A stretch of DNA of 54,215 nucleotides from Bdellovibrio sp. Its GTDB lineage: Bacteria > Myxococcota > SpSt-1050. This document shows, piece by piece, positions 35,646 through 43,313 of this stretch. The translations under genes and the position numbers were made by a program. Position 1 is the stretch's first letter; every line of letters starts with the position of its first letter. Below the pieces are notes generated by a model that did not search any database, had not been told where the DNA came from, and saw only the letters and a list, made by a program, of their open reading frames with translations. Where the stretch lies: the NCBI GenBank assembly GCA_020725805.1, contig DYEF01000091.1, positions 1-54,215 on the forward strand, written 5' to 3'.

Positions 35646-36110
35646 TCAGTTGCTGAAGAGTCTCTTGAATGCCTCGATCGATTCCTTCTTGCCGACAATC
35701 AGGAGTACGTCCTGCGGGAGTATATTGTCCTGAGGACCCGGACCCGGGATTGTCTCTTTCTCTCGCAGTATTGCCACTACGGATACACCTGTCTTTTTCC
35801 TTATCTGTATGTCCCCTATCGTCCGTGATTCGTATCCTGAGGGGACCTTGAACCATTCTATTATCAGATTCTTGACGAGTATATCCATCTTCTCCACTAT
35901 CTTCTGGTGAACCTTCTGGGCGAGTACAGAGCCGATTTCTATTGCCTCCTCCTCGGTTACTTCGGAATAGTATTCCGGTATTTCGCTCTCCTGTCCCGAA
36001 TAGGCGATTTCGAATCGTCCCGAGTCGTGTCTGATAATGGTCAGTGTGGTCCCGTTTTCGAGCTTCTTCCAGTACTTTGTGCCCACACCGGGCAGTTCCG
36101 ATTCATTCAT
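35646..36110 (-). CDS. khtT: TrkA-C-domain antiporter regulator, KhtT-like
   Basis: This 154-aa soluble protein matches KhtT: N-terminal ESELPGVGTKYWKKLENGTTLTII and DSGRFEIAYS, then a TrkA-C (RCK-C) domain with IRKKTGVSVVAI, PGPQDNILPQDVLLIVG. KhtT controls a K+/H+ antiporter through nucleotide or pH binding. GAGGAGGG lies before ATG 36110, which begins at the KhtT homology (MNESELPG); the ATG five codons upstream is less likely. It overlaps the exonuclease gene by eight bases and precedes khtU by two. Confidence 0.87.
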   Translation of the reverse strand: MNESELPGVGTKYWKKLENGTTLTIIRHDSGRFEIAYSGQESEIPEYYSEVTEEEAIEIGSVLAQKVHQKIVEKMDILVKNLIIEWFKVPSGYESRTIGDIQIRKKTGVSVVAILREKETIPGPGPQDNILPQDVLLIVGKKESIEAFKRLFSN

Positions 36111-36894
36111 CTTTTCCCTCCTCATTTAATATAAGTCCCTTATCCTTCATAAGGTTTACTCCGTACTGATACATATAATCCGATAATTTTGCCAGATTGA
36201 GCACATCGTATTTGTTGTATTCTATGAGCAGATTCAGACACTCCTTTTCTCCCGCACAGTATCTGTCCCAGAGTTTGACCGCATCATATCCGTCGAGCTC
36301 TCTTATCTCAGGCGGCCTGTAAAGGCCTATCTTTCTTTCGAGTGTCTTGAGCCCCCCCCTGAATTTACTGTCCATAGAAGCACAGACCGGTTTCATATCT
36401 ATGTGTGCTATGTTCGAGAAATACCTTGTTCTGAAATAGCGGGTTATGACAGGAAAATCGAAAAGTTTGCCGTTGAACGTTATTATCAGGTCATATTTCA
36501 GAATGTCATCCTCGAATCTTTCGAGATTTTGCCCGTTTATATAACACCTGTATCCGTTGTCAGAATAAATACCGATAACGGTAATGTCAGAATCCATACC
36601 CGATTTTCCGTCTGTCTCAATATCGAGGAAACACGCATATTTCCTGAACTCCCTGTAAATCCGCCAGTAGTTTCTGCTGCTCAGTCTGTGGAGAAAGTAG
36701 TTGATATCCTTCTCGGTGAATTTTATGTAGGACAGGCGAATCTCCTTTTTGAGTTTCTCTAGTTTTTCCTCCGGGAAGATATCTATATCCCTTGCCCTGA
36801 GAAGGTCATCCCAGCTGTATATCCCTTTCTGGTAGAGAAGGATTTCGTTTTTTTCTCCGATACCGTCGAGATGTATAAATGTGTTAAAGAGCAT
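36103..36894 (-). CDS. RNase H-like 3'-5' exonuclease domain protein (YprB-like)
   Basis: The 263-aa protein has an N-terminal region that could be a helix-hairpin-helix (FIHLDGIGEKNEILLYQKGIYSW) and a DEDD-type nuclease core: CFLDIETDGKSG, LIITFNGKLFDFPVI, and a C-terminal YNKYDVLNLAKL. All four acidic positions appear present. This matches the YprB-like family of predicted exonucleases, whose substrates are poorly known. It is the first gene of the unit with khtT-khtU and divergent from buk. Confidence 0.85.
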   Translation of the reverse strand: MLFNTFIHLDGIGEKNEILLYQKGIYSWDDLLRARDIDIFPEEKLEKLKKEIRLSYIKFTEKDINYFLHRLSSRNYWRIYREFRKYACFLDIETDGKSGMDSDITVIGIYSDNGYRCYINGQNLERFEDDILKYDLIITFNGKLFDFPVITRYFRTRYFSNIAHIDMKPVCASMDSKFRGGLKTLERKIGLYRPPEIRELDGYDAVKLWDRYCAGEKECLNLLIEYNKYDVLNLAKLSDYMYQYGVNLMKDKGLILNEEGKDE

Positions 36895-37006
36895 AAAAAT
36901 CCCCGCAAAACGCGACTACTTATAACAGTTTTGCATATAATTGTCTAATATAAAGATTGGAGTTTACCCTTCGGTTATTCATTTAATTTTTGTGTATCAT
37001 AATAGG

Positions 37007-37035
37007 TTGACAACTCTTTTCTCTGTTGCTATGCA
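37007..37035 (+). promoter_or_regulatory. Candidate buk operon promoter
   Basis: A perfect TTGACA (37007-37012) and TATGCA (37030-37035) are 17 bp apart. The inferred start near 37042 lies just before GGAGG (37049-37053) and GTG 37061. The -10 is poor, so confidence is moderate. Confidence 0.5.
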
Positions 37036-37060
37036 AGGTCTGCTCTCTGGAGGTTTTGCC

Positions 37061-38131
37061 GTGAATCCACCGGTCTTTATACTTGCAGTAAATCCCGGAA
37101 ATACATCGACAAAAATTGGGATTTTTGAGGATACAAAGTGCATATTTGTCAGAAATATCCAGCACGGCGATGAAGAGCTCAGAAAGTTCAGTTCTGTTAT
37201 GTTGCAGAAGGATTACAGGACAGAGTGTATACTCTCGGAAATCGAGAAGGAGAGATTCGACCTGAGGACACTCAACTGCGTGGTCGGCAGGGGAGGGCTT
37301 CTCAGGGCGCTCAAAAGCGGTACCTATTTAATAAATGAGAATATGCTTTCTGACCTCAGAAAGGCGGAGAGGGGAGAACATGCCTCGAATCTGGGTGCAA
37401 TTATTGCCTATGAAATTGCCTCGAAATACAATATCCCGTCGTATATCGTTGACCCGGTCGCCGTTGACGAGATGGATGAGATTGCCAGAATATCGGGTTT
37501 TGCAGAAATCGAGAGGGAGAGTCTTCTGCATGCCCTCAATACCAAGGCAGTTGCCAAAAGGTATGCCAGAGATACAGGCAGAAAATACGAGGAGTTACGG
37601 CTTATAGTTGCGCATCTTGGCAGTGGTATCAGTATCTCTGCACATACAGGCGGCAGGATGGTCGATGTCCTGAATCCGCGGGATGAAGGGCCGTTCTCTC
37701 CGGACAGGTCCGGTGGTCTTCCGGCATTGAAGCTCGCAAAGCTCTGTTTTTCGGGTAAATATGACTACAAGACCCTCGAGAAGAGGCTTTTCGGTGAAGG
37801 CGGGATTTATTCGTATCTCGGCACCCGTGACCTCAGGAAGGTTATGGAAATGATCGACTCAGGTGACCAGAAGGCCAGAATGATATTTGATGCAATGGTC
37901 TATCAGATATCCAATTATATCGGTTATATGGCACCTGTACTGAAAGGGCGTATAGACTGTATTATCCTGACAGGTGGTATGGCAAATGAGAAGAGGCTGA
38001 CAGATGCCATTTCAGAGAGAATATCTTTTCTGGGGAATATAGAGGTCTTTCCGGGAGAGGATGAGCTTCAGGCGCTTGCGGAGGGGGCTTACAGGGTCAT
38101 AAAGAACGAAGAGCAGGTAATGATTTATTAG
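37061..38131 (+). CDS. buk: Butyrate kinase (or branched/aryl-acid kinase)
   Basis: Buk transfers phosphate between acyl phosphate and ADP, making ATP and a carboxylic acid. The 356-aa length is normal. Acetokinase-family motifs are visible: VNPGNTSTKIGIF (ATP site), VVGRGGLLRALKSGTY, IVAHLGSGISISAHTGG, DEGPFSPDRSGGLP and IILTGGMANEKRL. GTG 37061 is chosen because GGAGG lies seven bases before it, the family sequence starts there and a promoter lies inside the longer frame. It leads a run with iorA, iorB, ptb and an aldehyde dehydrogenase, so its acid may be branched-chain or aromatic rather than butyrate. Confidence 0.93.
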   Translation: MNPPVFILAVNPGNTSTKIGIFEDTKCIFVRNIQHGDEELRKFSSVMLQKDYRTECILSEIEKERFDLRTLNCVVGRGGLLRALKSGTYLINENMLSDLRKAERGEHASNLGAIIAYEIASKYNIPSYIVDPVAVDEMDEIARISGFAEIERESLLHALNTKAVAKRYARDTGRKYEELRLIVAHLGSGISISAHTGGRMVDVLNPRDEGPFSPDRSGGLPALKLAKLCFSGKYDYKTLEKRLFGEGGIYSYLGTRDLRKVMEMIDSGDQKARMIFDAMVYQISNYIGYMAPVLKGRIDCIILTGGMANEKRLTDAISERISFLGNIEVFPGEDELQALAEGAYRVIKNEEQVMIY

Positions 38132-38162
38132 AACATTAAAACAATAATTTTCAGGAGATTGT

Positions 38163-39971
38163 ATGGCAAAGGAAATTTTATCAGGAAATGAAGCAATAGC
38201 AAGGGGAGCCTACGAGGCAGGGATTGCCTTTGCGTCGGCATATCCCGGGACTCCTTCGACAGAGATTCTCGAGAATATATCCAGATACAAAGAGATATAT
38301 TCCGAATGGTCTCCCAACGAGAAGGTGGCCTATGAGGTGGCTTTCGGGGCATCTCTGGCGGGCGGCAGGGCACTTGCCGCGATGAAACACGTAGGTGTCA
38401 ATGTGGCGGCTGACCCCCTGATGACATCCGTTTACACCGGTATTAATGCCGGTATGGTACTGATTTCAGCGGATGACCCCGGTATGCACTCCTCTCAGAA
38501 CGAACAGGACAACCGCAGATTTGCCTATTTTGCGAAGATGCCCTGTATCGAACCGTCAGATTCGCAGGAGGCAAAGGATTTCTTAAAGCTTGCCTTCGAG
38601 ATATCGGAGCAGTTCGATACCCCGGTTATGCTCAGGGTTACTACGAGGGTTTGTCATTCGAAATCGGTCGTCGAACTCGGAGAGCGTAGGGAATCGGCAT
38701 ACAGGGAATATAAAAAGGATTTTGTAAAATACTGTATGCTTCCGTCCTCAGCAAGGGTAAGGAGAGTGGAACTCGAGAAGAGGCTTTCGAAATTGCGGGA
38801 GTACTCTAATAAATCACCCCTCAACCGTATCGAACTCAGCAATACGGAAATCGGCATTATTACCAGCGGTATATCATACCAGCATTCAAAGGAGGCATTC
38901 CCTGATGCGTCGATACTCAAGATCGGAATGAGTAATCCTCTCCCTGATGAACTGATAAGGGAGTTTGCAAAAAAGGTAAAGAAACTCTATGTAGTAGAGG
39001 AACTCGAGCCCTATATGGAAGAGCAGATAAGGATGATGGGGATTGAGGTTACGGGCAAGGAAGTAATCCCCGGTATAGGTGAACTGACACCTGATATTGT
39101 GAGAAATGCCATTTTAGGCAAAAAAGTGACGTATGAAATACCTAAGATACCTATGAGACCTCCGATCCTTTGTCCGGGATGTCCTCACAGAGGATTTTTC
39201 ACCATCACGTCGAAACTGGGTCTTACGGTCCTTGGTGATATAGGTTGCTACACCCTCGGTGCCTATGAACCGCTGAGTGCTATCGAAACCTGCCTCTGTA
39301 TGGGGGCTTCGGTCAGTCAGGCAGTGGGGTTTGCCAAGGCTTACAAAGGCTCAAAGAAGAACAGAATTGTTGCTGCAATCGGCGATTCGACATTCATTCA
39401 CAGCGGAATCACACCTCTCATTGATGCGGTCTATAACAAGGCAAATGTGGTCGTCTGTATTCTCGATAACGAGACAACTGCAATGACCGGTCATCAGGAG
39501 CATCCCGGAACCGGCAGGACACTTATGGGTGAGGATGCACCAAAACTCGATTTGGAAGCCTTATGCAAGGCAATCGGGGTCCCTCACGTAAGGGTTGCCA
39601 ACCCCAACAATCTGAAGGAGACAGAGAAGGTACTGAAAGAGGAACTCGCATTTGACGGCCCGTCGGTAATCATTTTCAGGTCTCCCTGTGTGGTGCGTGA
39701 CAGGAGTGTATGGAAGAAGCCGCTTATAGTTATCAACGAGAAGTGTGCTGCCTGCGGTGCCTGTTTCAGGATAGGGTGTCCGGCTATCACAAAGGATAAG
39801 AGCGGAAAGGCAGTTGTAGACCCGATTCTCTGTATAGGTTGCGGTGTCTGCATACAGGTCTGCAAGTCGAGCGGTGCCGACAAGTGCAAGAATGTCAGTA
39901 TCGGATACTGTTCGGATATCTGCTCTCAGATATGCAGGGCTTCCGCCCTCGTTGAAAAGGAGGATTTATGA
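38163..39971 (+). CDS. iorA: Indolepyruvate ferredoxin oxidoreductase alpha subunit
   Basis: IorA with IorB oxidises arylpyruvates to aryl-acetyl-CoA, reducing ferredoxin and using thiamine diphosphate. The 602-aa protein starts with LSGNEAIARGAYEAGIAFASAYPGTPSTEI, has the TPP-binding ILCPGCPHRGFF and GDIGCYTLG/AIGDSTFIHSGI with the NxxTAMTGHQ block, and ends in a double [4Fe-4S] ferredoxin (CAACGACFRIGC, CIGCGVCIQVC). It overlaps iorB by ATGA. Confidence 0.97.
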   Translation: MAKEILSGNEAIARGAYEAGIAFASAYPGTPSTEILENISRYKEIYSEWSPNEKVAYEVAFGASLAGGRALAAMKHVGVNVAADPLMTSVYTGINAGMVLISADDPGMHSSQNEQDNRRFAYFAKMPCIEPSDSQEAKDFLKLAFEISEQFDTPVMLRVTTRVCHSKSVVELGERRESAYREYKKDFVKYCMLPSSARVRRVELEKRLSKLREYSNKSPLNRIELSNTEIGIITSGISYQHSKEAFPDASILKIGMSNPLPDELIREFAKKVKKLYVVEELEPYMEEQIRMMGIEVTGKEVIPGIGELTPDIVRNAILGKKVTYEIPKIPMRPPILCPGCPHRGFFTITSKLGLTVLGDIGCYTLGAYEPLSAIETCLCMGASVSQAVGFAKAYKGSKKNRIVAAIGDSTFIHSGITPLIDAVYNKANVVVCILDNETTAMTGHQEHPGTGRTLMGEDAPKLDLEALCKAIGVPHVRVANPNNLKETEKVLKEELAFDGPSVIIFRSPCVVRDRSVWKKPLIVINEKCAACGACFRIGCPAITKDKSGKAVVDPILCIGCGVCIQVCKSSGADKCKNVSIGYCSDICSQICRASALVEKEDL

Positions 39972-40555
39972 GCCATAAGAATATGTCTGTGGTCTTTACG
40001 GGTGTCGGCGGTCAGGGAGTAATTCTTGCAAGTGACCTTCTCTCGGAAGTTGCACTCATACACGGGGTTGATGTCAAGAAGGCAGAGGTCCACGGGATGG
40101 CACAGAGGGGAGGCTCTGTCATCAGTTATGTAAAATTCGGTGAGAAGGTCTATTCACCCATCGTCGAGAAGAAATCTGCTGATATCCTGTGTTCGTTCGA
40201 ACCGCTCGAGGCAATCAGATATATAGATTTTCTGAAGGAAGACGGATACGCAATCACAAATACAGTAAGGAATTTCCCGCTTACATCGATTTTCGGCAAG
40301 ATTCCGTACCCGGAAAATCCCTATGAGATTCTCAGCAAATTTACATCGAAGGTCTACGAAATAGATGCACTGAAGATCGCCCTCGAACTGAAGGTCCCGA
40401 ATGTGGTCAATGTGGTGCTGCTCGGTGCCATCTCGAAACTTCTTCCGTTTAAAGATGAGGAATGGATTCAGGCTATCCAGAAGAAGGTCAAGGCAAAGTT
40501 TGTGGATATAAACAAGGAGGCATTCAGAAGAGGTAAGGAGGCAATAGTTTTTTAA
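39968..40555 (+). CDS. iorB: Indolepyruvate ferredoxin oxidoreductase beta subunit
   Basis: This 195-aa gamma-domain subunit pairs with IorA. Diagnostic segments are VVFTGVGGQGVILASDLLSE, VKKAEVHGMAQRGGSVISYVKFG and a late NVVNVVLLGA. Its start overlaps the iorA stop, and the phosphotransacylase follows after 12 bp with an AAGGAG site, consistent with direct use of the CoA ester product. Confidence 0.97.
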   Translation: MSHKNMSVVFTGVGGQGVILASDLLSEVALIHGVDVKKAEVHGMAQRGGSVISYVKFGEKVYSPIVEKKSADILCSFEPLEAIRYIDFLKEDGYAITNTVRNFPLTSIFGKIPYPENPYEILSKFTSKVYEIDALKIALELKVPNVVNVVLLGAISKLLPFKDEEWIQAIQKKVKAKFVDINKEAFRRGKEAIVF

Positions 40556-40567
40556 GGAGTGTTTAGA

Positions 40568-41488
40568 ATGATAAGAACCTTTAGGGAAATCAGGGAAAAG
40601 GTAAAGGGTTACAGTAAAAAGTTCTTTATCGCAATTCCGGCAGCCGATGATAACGTCTCTGTTGAAGCGGCAATAGATGCCAGAAAAGACAATATCGCAG
40701 AGTCAATCCTTATCGGCGACAGAGGTAAGATATCCGGACTGCTCGAGGCAGCCGGAGGTTCTGATTCGGATTTCGAGATAATTCACTGCACTGATTATGC
40801 AGAGGCCGCAAGGATAGCCGTAAGGCTTTGCAGGGAGAAGAAGGCTGATATGCTCCTGAAGGGTCATCTGGATACCGGACTCCTTCTCAAGGCAGTCCTC
40901 GACAGGAACGAAGGTCTGAGAACCGACCGCCTTCTATCTGATGTTTTTATCTTCGAAGACCCTCTGTGGGATGACAGGGGAGGGAAACTGGTCGGAATTA
41001 CCGATGGCGGGATTACTCCGCTGCCGAATCTTCAGCAGAAGAAGGAGATGCTCGAAAATGCCGTCGATGTATTCAGAAAACTCGGATATACCAGACCAAA
41101 GGTAGCGGTAATGAGCGCCACGGAGAAACCCAACGAGAAGATTCCCTCCACCTGGGATGCAAAGCTTCTTGTGGATATGTACAGAAACGGTGAGATAAAG
41201 GATTGTATTGTGGAAGGTCCTATGGCACTCGATGTGGCTGCATTCAAGAGGTGTGCAGAGATGAAGGGTATAGAGTCCGAGATTGCAGGTCAGGTAGATA
41301 TTATGCTGATGCCGTCCTTTGAGGCCGCCAATATGGTAGCAAAGGTATTTGTTTTTTATATGAAACGGCAGATCGGTCACGTAATAAAAGGGGCAAAGGT
41401 TCCGGTTCTAATAAATTCGAGGACGGATGATGCCGACCTGAAGATAAATTCAATAGCATTATCAATATTAACAGGATTAAATGATTAA
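40568..41488 (+). CDS. ptb: Phosphate butyryltransferase (acyl-CoA phosphotransacylase)
   Basis: The 306-aa enzyme exchanges CoA for phosphate on an acyl-CoA, giving the acyl phosphate used by Buk. Family landmarks include AESILIGDRGKI, DMLLKGHLDTGLLLKAVL, VFIFEDPLWDDRGGKLVGITDGGI, CIVEGPMALDVAAF and VDIMLMPSFEAANMVAKVF. ATG 40568 lies eight bases after AAGGAG and is preferred over the GTG at 40559. Placement between ior and buk functions suggests 2-oxoacid-derived substrates. Confidence 0.93.
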   Translation: MIRTFREIREKVKGYSKKFFIAIPAADDNVSVEAAIDARKDNIAESILIGDRGKISGLLEAAGGSDSDFEIIHCTDYAEAARIAVRLCREKKADMLLKGHLDTGLLLKAVLDRNEGLRTDRLLSDVFIFEDPLWDDRGGKLVGITDGGITPLPNLQQKKEMLENAVDVFRKLGYTRPKVAVMSATEKPNEKIPSTWDAKLLVDMYRNGEIKDCIVEGPMALDVAAFKRCAEMKGIESEIAGQVDIMLMPSFEAANMVAKVFVFYMKRQIGHVIKGAKVPVLINSRTDDADLKINSIALSILTGLND

Positions 41489-41500
41489 AAGGAGGCCAAT

Positions 41501-43078
41501 ATGACTTTTAAGAACGAGAGAACATTTTTCGAGATGAGTAAGGCAAAGAAGACAGAGTTGTTTCACAAAAAGTACGATGAGGCAGTTGAAAAGGTTAAGA
41601 AGGGATTCGATACGCATTACCCGAATTATGTAGGAGGAAAGAAGGTCTTTTCTTCGGATGGTGAGTATGCCGTCATTACACCGATTAACAAAAATCAGGT
41701 AATCGGATACTGCCAGAAGGGGACCGTAGAGGATACGAGGAATGCAATTGCAGCAGCAAAGGAGATGTTCGGCAAATGGTCGCGGACCCCGTATCAGAAA
41801 AGAGTTAAGATATTCCAGAAAGCGGCAAAGATTATGTCAGCAAAGAAATTCGAACTTGCCGCCCTTATGACTTTCGATAACGGAAAGAACAGATATGAAT
41901 CCATAGCGGATGTGGACGAGGCTATCGACTTTCTGAATTTCTATTCGTATCTTATGCTGAAGAACAGGGGTTTTGTAAATAAAATGGGCAAGCCTTTCCC
42001 GAACGAGGATTGCACCAGTGTACTGAAGCCATATGGTGTATGGGCTGTCATATCTCCGTTCAATTTCCCGCTCGCGATTACAGCAGGGATGAGCACCGGA
42101 GCAATGATTACCGGTAATACCATTGTCCTCAAACCTGCGAGTGATACGCCACTTATGGCGCTCAAGTTTTACGAGATAATGAAAGAGGCAGGTCTGCCGG
42201 ACGGAGTAATGAATCTGGTTGTAGGTTCAGGTTCAACCGTCGGAGAGGAACTGATATCTAATCCGGATATTGCCGGTGTGGTATTTACAGGTTCGAGGCC
42301 CGTCGGGAAGAGAATCTATGCAAAGATGACATCGGATGTCGTTAAACCCTGCATCACAGAGCTCGGCGGCAAAAATCCGATTATTGTGACTTCGAAGGCG
42401 AATCTGAATAAGGCGATCGAGGGTGTTGCAAGGTCTGCATTCGGATTCGACGGTCAGAAGTGTTCGGCCTGTTCGAGACTGATTATTGCTGAGGATATCA
42501 AGGAGAAGTTTATGGAAGGACTTCTCAGATGGACAAAGGAGAGAGTGACTGTCGGAGACCCGACCAGAAAGGAAATTTTTATGGGCCCGGTCATAAATCA
42601 GAAGGCCTATGATGATTTTGCACACTATTCCGAAATGGCAAAAAGGGACGGGAACGTTCTTCTCGGCGGAAACAGATTTGAGACCGGTGAACTGAAGGAC
42701 GGATTCTTTGTAGAGCCGACAATTGTAGATAATCTGCCGCCTGACCACGAGATTATCAGAACCGAACTCTTTCTCCCGATAATGGCTGTGATAACGGTAA
42801 AAAATCTCGAAGAGGCTGTAAAGGTTGCCAACAGCACCGAATATGGTCTCACGGCCGGAATCTTTACGGAGAGCACAAAGGAGAGGGATTACTTCTTCGA
42901 CAATATTGAGGCCGGTGTAACCTACTGCAACAGGACGGTCGGCGGTTCGACAGGTGCTATGGTCAATGGTCAGCCCTTCGGTGGCTGGAAGGCAAGTTCG
43001 TCTACGGCAAAGGGCGCCGGCGGGCTGTACTATCTGCAGCAGTTTATGAGAGAGCAGAGCCAGACGATAGTAAAATAA
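41501..43078 (+). CDS. 1-Pyrroline-5-carboxylate dehydrogenase-like aldehyde dehydrogenase
   Basis: The 525-aa NAD(P)-dependent dehydrogenase has the ALDH motifs FNFPLAI, VFTGSRPVGKRIYA, ELGGKNPIIV (general base Glu) and FGFDGQKCSACSRLI (catalytic Cys). The QKCSACSR form and the ending QPFGGWKASSSTAKGAGG followed by a YLQQFMREQS tail are typical of the P5C dehydrogenase branch, so glutamate semialdehyde to glutamate is the best guess; another aldehyde cannot be excluded. GGAGG precedes ATG 41501. It ends the fermentation run. Confidence 0.87.
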   Translation: MTFKNERTFFEMSKAKKTELFHKKYDEAVEKVKKGFDTHYPNYVGGKKVFSSDGEYAVITPINKNQVIGYCQKGTVEDTRNAIAAAKEMFGKWSRTPYQKRVKIFQKAAKIMSAKKFELAALMTFDNGKNRYESIADVDEAIDFLNFYSYLMLKNRGFVNKMGKPFPNEDCTSVLKPYGVWAVISPFNFPLAITAGMSTGAMITGNTIVLKPASDTPLMALKFYEIMKEAGLPDGVMNLVVGSGSTVGEELISNPDIAGVVFTGSRPVGKRIYAKMTSDVVKPCITELGGKNPIIVTSKANLNKAIEGVARSAFGFDGQKCSACSRLIIAEDIKEKFMEGLLRWTKERVTVGDPTRKEIFMGPVINQKAYDDFAHYSEMAKRDGNVLLGGNRFETGELKDGFFVEPTIVDNLPPDHEIIRTELFLPIMAVITVKNLEEAVKVANSTEYGLTAGIFTESTKERDYFFDNIEAGVTYCNRTVGGSTGAMVNGQPFGGWKASSSTAKGAGGLYYLQQFMREQSQTIVK

Positions 43079-43158
43079 CCATATATCGTTGTTTATATAA
43101 AAGCTGGTCATATCAGTAATTTTTGATTTTCAGAAGTTACTGGAATTATTCTGATCAC

Positions 43159-43172
43159 AGATACATGTATCT
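43159..43172. repeat. 14-bp perfect palindrome
   Basis: AGATACATGTATCT is its own reverse complement. It lies in the 235-bp intergenic region between the aldehyde dehydrogenase and hybrid kinase genes, about 75 bp before the kinase promoter. It could be an operator. Confidence 0.5.
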
Positions 43173-43195
43173 CTGTATATTTAAGATGATTCCGG

Positions 43196-43290
43196 TCTGA
43201 ACCGGTATGTTTTTGCAATGACATTAACCTTATGATTGACTTTAATGTAATTCTGGTATTATAGGTATAACCATATAATACCGGTTCAGA
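43196..43290. repeat. 13-bp inverted repeats flanking a promoter
   Basis: Left arm TCTGAACCGGTAT (43196-43208) and right arm ATACCGGTTCAGA (43278-43290) are perfect reverse complements, 69 bp apart. The kinase promoter lies between them, at 43236-43262. The left arm overlaps a smaller hairpin, CCGGT-CTGA-ACCGG (43192-43205). Either the pair is a double operator built on an ACCGGT core or the segment is an invertible promoter cassette. Confidence 0.6.
43236..43262 (+). promoter_or_regulatory. Promoter of the PAS hybrid kinase-UbiA operon
   Basis: TTGACT (43236-43241) and TATTAT (43257-43262) are 15 bp apart. An extended -10 TGG before TATTAT may compensate for the short spacer. It lies about 50 bp before ATG 43314. 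Confidence 0.55.
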
Positions 43291-43313
43291 TAATATTTGT
43301 TCAGCGGTTACGG

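Noticed and set aside
35039-35698. 219-codon minus-strand ORF in the khtT/khtU region
   Set aside because: It is in a shifted frame over khtU, whose helices and motifs are clear.
42233-43111. 292-codon minus-strand ORF opposite the aldehyde dehydrogenase
   Set aside because: Fully antisense to a strongly recognised gene and its product has no family features.
43111-43140. CAGTAA...TTACTG stem after the aldehyde dehydrogenase
   Set aside because: The loop is about 17 bases and no T-tract follows; not convincing as a terminator.
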